Part shown: one piece after another, positions 22,037-40,114 of the stretch
Numbering within the stretch: position 1 is the first letter of the stretch
How the letters are laid out: every line of letters starts with the position of its first letter
Assembly (NCBI RefSeq): GCF_963422355.1
Contig: NC_085087.1
Coordinates: 5,841,709-5,905,708, forward strand
Length of the DNA: 64,000 nt
Direction of reading: 5' to 3'
Source: Corticium candelabrum
Taxonomy: Eukaryota > Porifera > Homoscleromorpha > Homosclerophorida > Plakinidae
The notes under the pieces: generated by a model
The model's input: only the letters and a program-made list of their open reading frames with translations
Told to the model about the DNA's origin: nothing
Databases searched by the model: none
Position numbers and translations under genes: made by a program

Positions 22037-23400
22037 ATTTGGGATATTTATTGATATGAGTTGATGATAGGAGTTGTTACCTTCTTTGTTATGAGTAGGA
22101 ATTGAATGTTACCTTTTTGTGTTACAAGAGCTGCGATTATTTGAAATCGACCCATGAGTATGAGCATATCTGATCACTATAGAAAATGAAGCCGAACTTC
22201 TACTGGCCATGTCATTCTTTTGAATAGTTTCAATAGTTGATATTATCATCTCCATCTATAATAGTTACCGTATTTTCTCTAATATAAACACAACACTTAT
22301 TTTTTCAAAGGACTTGAAAGATGTGTTCTTACTGGAGACGTGTCTTATATATTTTCAAACTTGTTTATAAGTGCATAACTCAAGTGTGGCTAGGCTACAG
22401 GCTGACATTTATCACAAAGTATGTTTGACACGGAAATTAATCAAAACTCAACAACACCTTACTACCATTTACCAGGACTCCAAACTGTTGCGACAGCAGA
22501 ATTCGTAGAGCTCTCGGCAAACTTGACAACCTCCAGCTTTCGGCAAACCGTCAATGTCTTTCTCTTCTTACTGCTGCCACCTTGGTCTGGGTTGATTCCA
22601 TGATGAACAGGCTTCCTACACGGGCACGCACGTCTCTGATGACACGTGGTTGTAAGCATGCGCGTGGGCATGTCGTTTGTGCTAGTATTGGAGACTGTTA
22701 CTTTTATTCTTTGGATGAGGTTACGTAGCGTGCCATTATTGGAGACGTGACTGTATTGGAGACATGTGTTTATATTAGAGAAAATACGGTATTTGGATGT
22801 CAGTTTAGCCGTAGAGTGCTACAGCAAGAATTACAGTGTCTTCAAGTGGCTGCTAGTGCTAGAGATGGCTTTCAATCGAATTAGTTCTCATCCAAATTGT
22901 ATTTCTGTTGATGCTATGAGTTGCTCAAGACAAATATTAAGTTTGAAAGGAAATTGAATTTGATCGTGTTAATAGCAGAGCTCCGATTATTTGAAATCGG
23001 CCCATATGTGTGGACATATCTGATCACTACTTCTCAAGATGTGCATTTTCTGAAGTAAAACTGTCCATACAAACTTCTACTGATCATGTTAATCTTTTGA
23101 AATAGTTTAAATTGTTAATATTAATATCTTCATCTATAATAGTTATTTTGGATCTCACTTTAGCTGTAGAGTGCTACTGAATTACAATGTCTTCAAGTAG
23201 CTGGTAGAGATGGCTTTCAATCGAATTAGTTCTCATCCAAATTGTATTTCTATTGATGATGAGTTGTTCCAGACAATACTAGGCTAGGTTTGAATTTGAT
23301 CTTCTTGCATTAGCACGGCTAGTAGTATCTGAAGTCGGTCCCTAAGTTTGGGTATATCTGATCACTACAATTTGGTATCTGTAGTCTATGCTCTAGCTCT
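22037..23400. repeat. Diverged tandem repeats around a MITE
   Basis: The blocks GATTATTTGAAATCG, TATCTGATCACTA, ATCTATAATAGTTA and GATGGCTTTCAATCGAATTA recur two or three times between 22120 and 23360. This is an old tandem duplication of a non-coding unit of about 0.35-0.8 kb. No gene is seen. Confidence 0.65.
22268..22789. mobile_element. 522-bp MITE flanked by TA
   Basis: The terminal repeats read CCGTATTTTCTCTAATATAA and its complement, each next to TA. The neighbouring copy of the host repeat near 23140 reads ATAATAGTTATTTTGGAT without the insert. A TA duplication points to a Tc1/mariner-type source. Confidence 0.82.
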
Positions 23401-23820
23401 AGCTGCTGCATTCCTCTAGTACATATAGAATTATATTATGTGCCAACGCGACCGACCGGAAGGTGCGTCATTCTATAAACGTCCGTCACGGAAGTAGGCC
23501 TAGACGTCCGTCATAAAATTAAAGTTGCGTTTATTATTGAATTCGGCGTAGACGACGACCAGGACGACGTGGACGTTGTAGATGTATCTGCAGATGGCTA
23601 TGATTCGGGACAAGATGTGTACACACCAGGTATGGGCCAGCAAGACCGATGCCTCATCAGCGCAGACGAGGTGGACCGACGACATCCAATAACATATCAA
23701 ATCACGCAATAAATGTGTATATAATTGAATATAAAGATGTATGAAATTGATACTAATACAATAATAAGCCATTATTTACTTTGCTGAACTTTGATATGCC
23801 TAAGCTGTCCCCGAATTTTG
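23401..23820. other. Non-coding spacer
   Basis: No gene, RNA or clear repeat is seen here. A GACGTCCGTCA-like word occurs twice near 23480-23510. Confidence 0.5.
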
Positions 23821-24045
23821 ACACGCGCCGTGTGGGTCAAAATTCGGCGACAGCTACTATGACATTCGGCGATAGCTGTCGCCGAATGACGTAGTCGTTG
23901 CCGAACGACCTAGTCGTCGCCGAATGATGTCTAGTAGCTGTCGCCAAATGACGTCTAGTAGCTGTCGCCGAATGGCATAGTCGTCGCCAAATGATCTCCA
24001 GTAGCTGTCGCCGAATAAAGTTATTTTGACACACATGGCGCGCCA
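23821..24045 (-). repeat. CGGCGACAGCTACTAGA repeat array, copy 2 (inverted)
   Basis: This is the reverse-complement partner of 13083-13301, with the same order of units. Here both ends are preserved: ACACGCGCCGTGTGGGTCAA on one side and TGACACACATGGCGCGCCA on the other are inverted repeats. So each copy looks like a small TIR element filled with short tandem units. Confidence 0.8.
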
Positions 24046-24128
24046 TATGAGCTCACTGAGAGCGATGGTGACTGTCGTGTCTTCGGACATGGAAAAGAAG
24101 AATGAAACCAAAATTGCGCTGGATGTCA

Positions 24129-24378
24129 GAGGGTGCTATCACAGTGACTTTAGGTTAACCTAGGTTAAGCTGGATAACTAGACACTACCATATGGAACAT
24201 GTAGTTACTGGGCAATTGACCTAGGTTAACCTTGAGTAGCGTTCACACAGAACAGGAATGACCTACTAGCCAATCTAGGTAGTAGTTTGTATATCTTTTC
24301 ATTGTTGTCCCGTCAATGTCTGGCCAATCTAGGTAGTAGTTTGTATATCTTTTCATTGTTGTCCCGTCAATGTCTGGC
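24129..24378. repeat. GGGTGC repeat (empty site) and a 53-bp tandem duplication
   Basis: GGGTGCTATCACAG opens a copy of the older repeat seen at 17250. At 24241-24290 it gives the uninterrupted version of the MITE target. The stretch CCAATCTAGGTAGTAG to GTCAATGTCTGG is then duplicated exactly in tandem (24273-24325 and 24326-24378). Confidence 0.75.
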
Positions 24379-24944
24379 ATTCTTGTTGTACAAAGACTAC
24401 ATTTAAGTATACGTAATCATTGCTATACACTGATCATCAAAGACTTTATCTAAAGTTTTACTGGAAATCTTAGTTTCTGTAGTCAAATTTTATCACGTGA
24501 CGTGATCTCTGCACATCACTGGCGCGCATTATTATTGCGATTGTCCTATCAAACCTTGACGCTGATTGTCGAAGTCGTTTGCCGCAACATTCCTACAACC
24601 TACAATGTCATTGCATGTTGCTCAAGAAACAGAAGACCAAAGTCAGTGCTGAAGTCTTTACTAAATGAGTAATGACTTTTATGTACATCGCCTTATAATT
24701 AAAGGTTACTTTAAAAAATTGCAGCAAATACAATGGGAAATAAACTAAACAGCGTGGTACGTGTTCTATGAAAAAACACCACGGTGTTCATTTGCGACAT
24801 AAATTATACAAAGACAATGCCAACTGGGCAACAGTACTAGTCGATGTCTAGAATTTAGTTGTACACATGCAGGTATAGGAACCTTGAGATGAAAGAACGC
24901 GGCAAGTCGCTTTCGTTTGCTTTACGGACATTTATATTGTTGTT

Positions 24945-25760
24945 CCAAGTCCTGTATGTAACAAAAAGTCCCGTAATTAGTACCGTAGGTCCCGTATTCG
25001 GTATTATTAATTCCCGTATACGGTACCACGTATTGTCAGCGGGCTATTCGATGACCCACAACAACTAAACTGTTCCTGATCTGTTTTAACTAATGGGTTA
25101 TTGCTGTTTTGTAAATTTGTCTTCTTCTATAGCCCTCTAGAGCACAACACAACCTTTTCACTTTAATACACGCATGCGCACAGCATTCACATTTGCAAAA
25201 CAGTAAAAACACGCAAAATAAAAATGTACAGTTTAATTAAACAACAAATTTTATAGCCTAGACAAAGCAAACGTGTGAAAGAAAACTATTTGAGCAATTA
25301 ATAAAACTTAAAGTACTCGATAAGTTTTACTACTACCTCAACTATGAACGTTTACGCAAAGCTATAAATCTGTTTATTCTTACGCAGAGAAAGTGCGGCA
25401 AACTTTAAAATTAGTAACGTAAGTGACTTTGCCTTTTTCACGTAAAAATGTCTTGTCAATTTGAGTCTCCACGTCTTTCTCGACAGTAGAACAACGCCTG
25501 ACTCCTACCGTGTGCGTAACTAGAGCTGCACGAGAGTTGCAATTTGCTTACAAGATATAATGGGAATGCCTATCTACAGTAATGCGACATTTTTGACTGA
25601 GCGGTAAAAGAGTGGAGACAAAGTATAAAAAAAAATTTATTACAATTTAATGATTAACCTAGTGGACGCATTCAAGTTGAACAAAGACGACATTCCAAGT
25701 ATATTTACGTGATTGTTATTCCTAGGTTGATTAACATTTCATCAGATTTTGAAAATTTGC
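24945..25760. repeat. Duplicated ~0.8-kb non-coding segment, copy 1
   Basis: This matches 42975-43830 in the same orientation and order over its whole length, for example GTTCCTGATCTGTTTTAA, CCCTCTAGAGCACAACACAA and AACTAGAGCTGCACGAGAGT. No ORF is conserved between the copies, so it is probably a transposon fragment or dispersed repeat. Neighbouring words near 24760-24860 also recur near 48750-48870. Confidence 0.8.
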
Positions 25761-26271
25761 TAAAAAGATTATATTTTTCATTGTGTTAAAACAACCTTCG
25801 TTTAGTGTTACCCAAACACTAGAAAGATGTTTACCTTATTCTTTTGTTCCTCATTGCAATCCAGCTAAAAAAACTAGATATCACTGGAGGTGAAGTACAT
25901 CCCAGTAACATGACGTCCAGGCACCAGTAAAAAGTTGCTAAGATTGAGGAAAATTTGTATTGAAAACATAAATTACAGAAAGCAATAGCGCTGGACGGCA
26001 TATGCTGTTGCTGCACTGAATTTCGAAAATAATGATGAGCTCGGATGCCAATAACTTGGCTTGGTTTGGCTGGATTGCTGCATACAATCAAGTATGCAGC
26101 AACTTGAGAAACCTTGCCTACTGTAGACTCTGCACCATCACTTTCCTAAGAGAATACACAAAAGACATAAGGTATCCATATCCAGTGAACCGCACATTAA
26201 ATATGTTCTATATGGTATGACATATTATTGCATACTGCACAATAAGAATTAATCTACTTCACAAATCTCCT

Positions 26272-26274
<3 letters not shown>
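25761..26274. other. Non-coding spacer
   Basis: No recognised gene. ORFs of 62-86 codons overlap on both strands without family resemblance. Confidence 0.45.

Positions 26275-26360
<86 letters not shown>
26275..26360. repeat. TG microsatellite
   Basis: A pure (TG)n run lies immediately before a tRNA-like SINE. Confidence 0.97.
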
Positions 26361-26889
<529 letters not shown>

Positions 26890-27394
26890 ACAAGAGTGCA
26901 AAGATGTCACAGCTAGTAACTTTGAGGCAAAGTGTCTATATGTTGCAAAATATAGATGTATGACAACTGTAGAAAAATTTCATACTGATAAATACTTGAT
27001 CACAGCATCTATAGCTGGTATTTGACGTTTGCAAGACAATAGTACATGAGTATGACCTTCATCAAAGCAAGGCACTTAGAAAATGCATAATGCATTGCAT
27101 TAGTATCAAGATCAATTACCTTCCACATTCATATTCAAGAGATCGTATTCGTATTTTCTGACTAGTTCATTCATTCTTTTGTCACCTGCCTTCAACTCTC
27201 TTTGTCCTTGGTTGAGTTATCTTACATGTTTCAGACCACTTCTCAGAGGGAGTTAACAAGAAAGTCGATTGTCCATGATGTCCAAAGGCAATAATATGTC
27301 CAAGTTCACAACCAAGCTAGGAAAACATTAACATATTAATTAACTTGTACAAGATGTCACACGCAGAACCAAAGAAACAGACACAGACACACAT

Positions 27395-27455
27395 GCAAAA
27401 ACACACACGCACGCACGCACGCACGCACGCACACACGCAGGCAGGCAGGCACGCT

Positions 27456-27528
<73 letters not shown>

Positions 27529-27536
27529 CACACACA
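27395..27536. repeat. CACG / CA microsatellite
   Basis: (ACGC)n and (GGCA)n blocks run into (CA)n. The Cys/Val and Thr/His ORFs on both strands come from the repeat. Confidence 0.95.
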
Positions 27537-27651
27537 CAAACGCAATGCTGAGTAAATCTGACAAACTGTGATGAATGCAAACAAGTCTAAACACTTTAAA
27601 AAAAATGAGGAAAATGTAGGGTTGCCGTATGAAAAAGAATAGAAACAAGAC

Positions 27652-27836
27652 CATGTAGGGTGTGCTGTAACATCTTTCATGAATTCACTCATACAGACTG
27701 AGCAATACATCATCCCTACATTGCACCATTTTCCAAGGTATCACATAGTGTTTAGAAAATGGTGCAATGTATGGATGATGTATTGATCAGTTTGTAGGAG
27801 TGAATTCATGAAAGATGTCACAGCACACCCTACATC
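27652..27836. mobile_element. Near-perfect hairpin element, ~80-bp arms
   Basis: ATGTAGGGTGTGCTGT opens the left arm and its complement closes the right. The arms match through CATCTTTCATGAATTCACTC and TACATTGCACCATTTTC, with a loop of about 20 nt. It could be a small MITE. A transcribed precursor hairpin is possible but unsupported. Confidence 0.8.
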
Positions 27837-27936
27837 TTTCTCATTTTTTCAAAAAATTTTAAATCTTGTAATATGCAATGGGACATTGTCACACTATCAC
27901 ATATGAAACAATCTTACTGATAATCACATATATCAA

Positions 27937-28250
27937 CTTTGACTTCTTGTCAAACTGGTTTCTGCGTCTTGCTGGAAAGCTGCACCATCATCAGCTCCAT
28001 TGCAGCAAAGCATCTGCAACCTACACTCTTACAAGTGTTACCAACACGTAAACCTAAATCCATTATATCAGTTATACCCAAATTATCAATGTCTTTAAAA
28101 TCAGCCCCATATCTCTGTTCAAGTTCAATCATTCATTTTCCACCCACTTTGGTTTCTTGCTGCCCAATCGCCAAAATCTTGTGCAAGAATCACTCTACTT
28201 GTCCATCATGCTTGCAGTAAAGATTAGCACAAAATGCATCCGAACTCTGA
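27937..28250 (-). other. Short ORFs of unknown nature
   Basis: A 60-codon minus ORF (IELEQRYGADFKDIDNLG) and a 93-codon plus ORF overlap here. The minus one looks protein-like in composition but matches no family I recognise, and no splice signals decide the matter. Confidence 0.25.
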
Positions 28251-28530
28251 ACCAAGCTAGACAATGATTCTCATCTGATTATTCTAGCAAATATGTATTG
28301 ATAAAACCACATTACAGGTTAAAAGACATCCCATACATACAGTGTTACCAAGAACAAGGTAGCAAGTACTAATAATCAGAAATAGAGCATACAGGGTTAT
28401 GTGTTTAAAACTTGAGACAACTCATTCGTCAGGAATCAATGATGCAAGCCGTGGTTGAACCAGTACTCTCATTTTCTTTTCATGGTTAGGCAAGGTTATG
28501 GAGGATTAGGAATGGTTAGATTAGGTTGGT

Positions 28531-29230
28531 ACACTGTTTCAGTTAGGTGAAGCACCCAACTTAGTCAGAGTAAGTGAACCACTCACCACTAACTGCAGCA
28601 TCAAATTAATTAATTAATTAATATGTCATAATTACTGTTACCAAATTGTATTGCTAACCATACACTATGACACTGTTTCAGTTAGGTGAAGCACCCAACT
28701 TAGTCAGGGTAAGTGAACCACTTGCCACTAACAGCATCATCAAATTAATTAATTAATTAAAATGTCATATATACTGTTACTAAACTATATTGCAAACCAT
28801 ACACTATGACACTGTTTCAGTTAGGTGAAGCACCAACTTAGTCAGGGGAAGTGAACCACTTGCCACTAACAGCAGCATCAAATTAACTAATTAATTAATA
28901 TGCCGTAATTACTGTTACTAAATTGTATTGCTAACCATACACTATGACACTGTTTCAGTTAGGTGAAGTACCCAACTTAGTCAGGGTAAGTGAACCACTC
29001 GCCACTAGCAGCGGCCTCAAATTAATTAATTAATTAATATGTTATAATTACTGTTACCAAATTGTATTGCTAACCATACACCATGACACTGTCTTCAGTT
29101 AGGTGAAGCACCCACCCAACTTAGTCAGGGTAAGTGCACCACTCGCCACTAACAGCAGCATCCAAATAAGATAATTAATTAACTAATCATAACAATACAT
29201 TAGAACACTGTTTTCAATCAGGTGATGCAC
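28531..29230. repeat. 139-bp satellite, five copies plus a decayed sixth
   Basis: ACACTGTTTCAGTTAGGTGA starts at 28531, 28670, 28809, 28947 and 29086 (spacing 138-139), and a weaker form at 29205. Each unit ends in an AATTAATTAATTAAT tract followed by TTACTGTTAC. Confidence 0.9.
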
Positions 29231-30319
29231 CCAATCTAGTCTTGACAAGTGATTCACTCATCAGAAACTGGAGTGACACATTTTTTGCTCTTCTAGTAGT
29301 ACAAGAATTGCTTTAAATATAATTAATTAATCTATATAAATTTCTTAGATTAATTAATTAAAATAAATTAATCTACTATTTATATATTTAGTCTACTAAC
29401 TCAATCATATTAGGCCACTGCAATATGATTCATTGTTTCCCATTTCCCGCCCGCGTCCTTTTTGGGGACCGCATGCTTTATTTGATGAAGTGTCGACTAT
29501 TACGAGCACGTGACAGATGGCGGTCGTGAATGTTCCGTGGTGTGGTTGTCGAGGAATCTCCTTTCAGTACGTGTAGTGCAGGCATCACGCACGAATGCAG
29601 TGTGTACATCTTGCAAAGAAGGAAGGTAACACCGTAGACGAAAACGGACGGCTAGCGTAGCCCGCGACGAGGAGCAATCCGTTTTGCAACAATCTCCTAG
29701 TCTGCAAGTTGGGAAGTTGAGCGCTATACACATGACAATTATTACTGTAAATACTGTACCTCTGCATCACCGTCTTTTTCCATAATGTCGCCGGCAATCC
29801 ACGCTCAGTCACTCACACGTAAGTATACGGGATTTCCAGCAATTGAGCCAGGTAATGTGTTATTGCTACACCTCCTGGCGTAAAATTGCACCGATATCGG
29901 TGCAAAATTTTACATCCTCAGTAATAGCACTGAAAGGTGTCACTAGAGCACTTTAGTTCTAACAGTAAGTAGATGTATAACTTTACACCTAGGTGTAAAG
30001 TACAAACAAGGCTAGACTGACACTCGAAGGTGTAGATAGAGCACTTCATTTTTAACAGTGTAGTAATGCGTGAACCTCCGTCGAGTGTCGCTTTAAATGA
30101 AAGCTACGAAGCAATACTCAAGATCTGATGGCTCAGTATAGACCCGGGGCTGATCAAAATATAAGCATTGAGAGAAGCAGGGCAGTAAAAACTAATTGAG
30201 AATCCTTATCTCACTGATTGGTTCTTTTACACCGGGCACAAACATCTAGGAAATCCTTTTTCAAAATCGTTCTAACTTTTCTGTATGTCTTTGTGTATCG
30301 CTATTACAATCTAAACTGT
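29231..30319. other. Non-coding spacer
   Basis: AATTAAT-rich DNA runs to 29400, followed by sequence with ORFs of about 75 codons but no family resemblance. Hairpin words such as CACCGATATCGGTG (29889) and CTTTACACCTAGGTGTAAAG (29981) may be parts of small elements. Confidence 0.45.
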
Positions 30320-32201
30320 CTATATAAATACATATTGTAAATATATAAATTTACGTACATTAGCTGAAGTTCTATGCGTGCCCAGTAGTCTTGTACATTT
30401 AAGACATTTTTCCAGAAATAATCGAATAAATTTCTGTGCGCTGTGTAGAAAGAAGCAGTCAGTAAGATGAGGGTTTTCAGCTATTGCCCTGACTTCCTCA
30501 CTGCTATTGTCAGTGTCAGAGTTTGGTCTATAGTGGGCCATCAGATCGTGTAGCTCAGGCCATTGCATGTCAGCAACACTCAGTGTAAAAAAAACACGGA
30601 CGGCATGTCTAGCGCCTCTTCCATAGACATCAAATTCTGACCCTGACTTTTCCAATACTGTCTAGATCCATGTAGAGAACTACCAAACCTCGTTACCCTA
30701 GTGGCGAATGAGTTCTCACCTCGATTGACCATTTCTTTCTGTTCTTCTACACTCAGATGCGAGTCTACAATTTTCTGCTTCACAAAAACACTGCCTGTCT
30801 GAAGATCTCGCCATCTTAAGATAGTGTTTAGAGCTAAGTAACGAAAACGTGCATGCTGTGCAAAACGACCGTCCTCGTATCGAATCAAGTGCTTTAAGAA
30901 CTGACCCATAGTTATACGGCGGTGTCTAGGAGCTAAGTATTTAGCTTCACCTGTTGAAAAGAGAGTAGGAAATGCTCTATTCCAGTAGCCTTCAGAATGG
31001 AACTCATCAATTAGGTTCTTATCAATGGAAAGCCAATCTATAGTTGGTGCAGCTGTGTCGTCTGTTCGAGTATTACTCTAATCAACAGATTTCATCTGTC
31101 CGTTGATAGGAGCGGTACTACCCGATGCAGTGATCCCAGTCCGATTTACTGCCTCACGTATAGCGTCACACTCAGACTTATGCGAACCCAAGTGGAGAAA
31201 GACGGCGCGTTGTAACTGTGCATCCTCGTCATCAGACGGTTCGTCACTGGTGTCTGTTTTAATGTCATTGTCTGGGCTAGACTATTGGCTCACGTCGATT
31301 TCATCATCTTCTATCACCTGAAGATTACACAACTGACCGTCTTCAGAAAGAGTATTGAGCACCGAGTAGTCTATTTCTACGTTTGAGTAGTAGCGATTGT
31401 GCTCTTTCCGCCAAAGCAGCGTATGCAGTACGCGATCACGGCTGACTCGAAAGTCTTTGTTGCGCACTAGACTTACCAATACGCCATCGAACAACAACCA
31501 CACCGACAGATTTAGCAGTACGAGGTAACGAAGTTGCTAATGATTGCATGTCTTGCTGTAAATTGACAACATAACATCGATAACCATACTGACCAAATGG
31601 CAACACGTACGTTTGCATAATTGGCATAATTTGAGAGATGAGCATTTCCTCTACAACCGACAAATGTGCGAGACAGTCGGGTACAGAACCAGGTATGGCA
31701 TTGTTCTCTTGTGAGAACAGTCTAAGAATGCTCTTGTCTCTATTGCAGCGGACACATATATGCAACTGATCAATTGCACAGACTTTCATTGTAGACCACG
31801 CCTCCTTACAACAATCACACGCGAAAAATCGCAAGTCTGACATTTCTTCATAAATTGGGCAACGTTTTTTCTTACCGTTTGCTGAAAGGCAGCAGTATTC
31901 CAACATTTCCAGTCCGAAATCTGCTGTAAACAAGAAACAGATCTAGAATCACTCGACATATTATTATTATTATTATTATTGTTGTTGTTGTTGTTGTTGT
32001 TGTTGTTATCTCTCATCGAACGACTTTGTTCGTCGATACCACAGCTGTCGTTGCGGCTAGACTCTACGTGTCTACGCCGATGTGCCTGCACGCGCAATCA
32101 CTATCAACGTTGACTGCTTTACGTTTGGCATTTTGTTGGAGTCTTGAGCAACGCTCCCGACAGGACTCACGGGTACGACGTTTGCGCTCTCGTTTTGCCA
32201 T
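30320..32201 (-). pseudogene. Helitron Rep-type gene, truncated and frameshifted
   Basis: The start at 32201 gives MAKRERKRRTRESCRERCSR, a basic N terminus typical of Helitron/PIF1-like proteins. A block with FACDCCKEAW, ICVRCNRD, VVEEMLISQIMPIMQTY and LPRTAKSVGV resembles the N-terminal domain of animal Helitron proteins. DFRVSRDRVLHTLLW follows. Then FLKHLIRYEDGRFAQHARFRYLALN and AENPHLTDCFF match the Helitron-like N domain. Frames change at least three times and the helicase half is absent. A trinucleotide run (31958-32008) interrupts it. Confidence 0.75.
31958..32008. repeat. TTA/TTG trinucleotide microsatellite
   Basis: (ATT)n passes into (GTT)n. It is read as poly-Asn inside the Helitron remnant. 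Confidence 0.95.
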
Positions 32202-32245
32202 TTTCCTAGCCTAGAGCGATGTCCTCCTTCGGTTTCATAAAGTTT

Positions 32246-32462
32246 ACGTTCACACTCGAGTACAACCTGGCTCTACGTCCATATTCGTTTTTACAAGCCC
32301 CGCGTCCACGATCGAGTCCAGCCTTGGTCTCTAGTCTCGCACCGCGTTCTTTTTAGCTTTGACGAGCCCTGCGTTCACAATCAAGTATACAGTTTTGGCC
32401 TCTACTCTCGCATTGCGTTCGTTTTCGCTTTCACAAGCCCTACGGTCGAGTGCAGCTTTGGC
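32246..32462. repeat. ~70-75-bp minisatellite, three copies
   Basis: Each unit has CAAGCCC or GAGCCCTGCG, a CGATCGAGT-like word, TTTGGCC or CTTGGTC, CTCTAGTCTCGC and GCGTTC. It directly abuts the broken end of pseudogene P1. Confidence 0.65.
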
Positions 32463-32484
32463 CTTAAGCAAGGTAGGATTAGCA

Positions 32485-33397
32485 TGCTTTTCTTCGTTCC
32501 AAGTAAAACTCTAATCTTGTCACTGCCAGCTTCTTGATTAGTAGATCTAATAACAAATTGACATTGTATTGTAGACAGATTAAGATTTTCAGACACTTGG
32601 TTGATAGAGAGCTTCGAGTGGTTTAACGCAAAGAAAAATGGAAGCCAGGAAGAGAGTCGATAGCTGACAAAACTGATACAACGGTTGAATTACTAAATTG
32701 GACATTCCAAAAGGTTCCGATTAGACGATGTACATTCATGCCGCGGCATGTGCAATTCATGGTAACGCTGCTGTTCACCAAAGCATAACAATCCAAAAGT
32801 TCAGTCCTTTTACTGGGTGGAAGGTCATCTACAATCGGACATAGCATGAGTGAACTTGTAATTGTCTGACAGTCTGCATGCATCTAATGTACACGTGCAT
32901 ATATTAAAACGTTACATTGTGCATGTGTATGCATGCAGAATCTACCGCATCTACATGTAGGGCCTGCAATTTTTGCTTAATTAATTAATTAAAGCAGGAG
33001 TTTACTGCGTTTTAGTGCGTCCTATTCAAAGTGCTTACATTTTGAATGCTGGACAGTAAATGTCCAAACTAATGTAATTTGATTGTCTAGCTAGTGCGTT
33101 TTTTAGGCATGAGATGCTAAAAGCAGGTAGCTAGAGAGCGCTCTAGATAGGAAACATATAGAGGGGGTGCAATAATAAATTGACGTTGCTCAATTTCTAG
33201 AGCTCCAGCTATAGTAGATTGACCTATAGTAGGCTACTATAGCTGAAGTATATCTAGCACGTGTCACGTTACAGTTTTCTACTGTGTATACAGCAACTCG
33301 AAATCTACATATACTTACCGCATTTAAGATTCTTTCCTAGAGAACAGCCTGCCAACCACAACGCCAGAACGACAAGCGCGACGCGAACAATCGTCAT
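32485..33397 (-). pseudogene. Paralog P1: signal peptide and one broken Ig domain
   Basis: Exon 33319-33397 encodes a clear signal peptide (MTIVRVALVVLALWLAGC) of 26 codons plus one base, the same size as exon 1 of genes A and C. The Ig exon begins at 32828 with DDLPPSKRTELLDCYALVNS, nearly identical to gene C. It has a frame break near 32635 before ALNHSKLSINQVSENL. The splice donor that in paralogs reads GGAA|GTATG is GGAACGAAG here. No further exons follow, so it is a truncated pseudogene. Confidence 0.8.
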
Positions 33398-35128
33398 AGA
33401 AATAACACGAAAACAAATAATTTCAGTATACAGTAAAACGTGAGAAATCTAGAGAATGCCACAAAAGTAGCTCTGTGTAGTATAGCTCTGTAGATGCTTG
33501 CGTCAGCCGCCTCTCACGTGTCGAGTGTTAGCCTCGAACTTCCAAACCGCAATCTCGCGGACACTTAGAACTTAATCTAGATATATACAGAGTGTAGCCA
33601 TAAAATAAATGAGATTATGACAATTTAGAAAATTCTGTTACACTCCACAAGTTCAAAAAAGTTAAAACATTTTTATCCGATGGTTAGAGTTTGACGTCAC
33701 ATCTACTGAGTCTCGAGGTCTGGCCACAATTACTACTATCTAGGCAACCATTTAATGGAGCTGCCTATATTAATGTCTGTGCATTAACAGCACAGATACG
33801 AAAAGAGCAGCCAAACGCATTTTACTGCAACTAATCTTAATTAATTAAGTAATTACTAATTAAGTTACCAGTGGGTAGTGTTTTTAACGCAGCGTAACAA
33901 TTCCAACATCTTTGTTTTTGTAAATACGAAGGTTCAGCGTTGCAACCTAATCTTTTTTTAAAGCTTTCGACATTTAGTAAACCTACGATGAATAAGTTGG
34001 ATGTCAATGGCAGCTCTCCATTGCGCTCAAGAACCACGCGAAGGCGGAAGTTGGATTGTAGATGATTGTCGTGTTTTTGATTAGTAAAATTTTGGTATAA
34101 CATGATGCCCAAAGATACACTTACAACCACAACATGGCTTAGCTCTAATCTGCACTAGCATGCATAGCAGGTAGAGGAGGAAAGATGCAGGATATAAAAG
34201 TCTCACACTGCTATTTATAAAGACACTCATTGAGTTTATGTTAGTTAATTAATTATATATAGGTATCGTTTCTCTTACATGTCTGTAAGTTGAAGACAAT
34301 TACTTATTCAAATTAAAATTCAAGCCACGAAAACGATCTTTCTCTTCTAAATTACAAAACATGATAGCAACATCTTTGAGTTGCATCTGACTTACAAACT
34401 ATATATCTCTGTTTTCACTGTTTCAAACAAAAGAGTTTTTTCACACCATTATAAGCCTTCTTTAATGGTCAAAGCTATTACAACCGTTTGAGAAAACTGG
34501 CAAAGCCTCTTGACAAAATCTCACTAAATTTTTGTATCTCAAACATCTCTAGATCTGTTATGCACAAGTACGAAACATCTAGTCATTATTGATTAACTTA
34601 TTTAACAATGCATGCAATACAATGCGACGAGGGCGCACCTCAGCAAGTGAGAGGCATTCTTGCAAAATCTACAAAGATTGAATAATGAATGCCACGGCCG
34701 ATAAACGGTCAAAACTCATTGAGGACCTCAGATATAGTATTTGAGCTGCTACACGCAGGACGCTGTTGTTTCTCTCATTCTCGGCTGTATGGAAACCATT
34801 TCTTCGATCTCGAGCAAACGCAGAAAACAAACTTGGAAAACATGCAAAAATGCACTGTTGTGTTGTAGATCTAGAAACTACAAGTGACAATTAAATAAGA
34901 CAACTAGCTCAGATTGTCACCCAAAATTAATGTAATTTAGTTGTATTGCTAATGCGTTATGCATGAGTTGCTAAAGTATGTAGCTAGAAAACGATTCAAC
35001 AATCTACCATGTACAAATAGGTAGAAACATAACCCTACAATAGCATGTAGAAAACACAAAGTCTTGTCATCCAACAGTCGATTAACTAACCAACCACTTA
35101 ACTATAAAAATACATAAATTTAATAATT
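33398..35128. other. Spacer between P1 and gene B; one possible exon
   Basis: A 97-codon minus ORF at 33837-34130 contains FRLRVVLERNGELPL and CNAEPSYLQKQRCWNCY and meets a GTAACT donor near 33866. It matches nothing I recognise and has no convincing acceptor. The remainder shows no gene. Confidence 0.3.
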
Positions 35129-40114
<4,986 letters not shown>

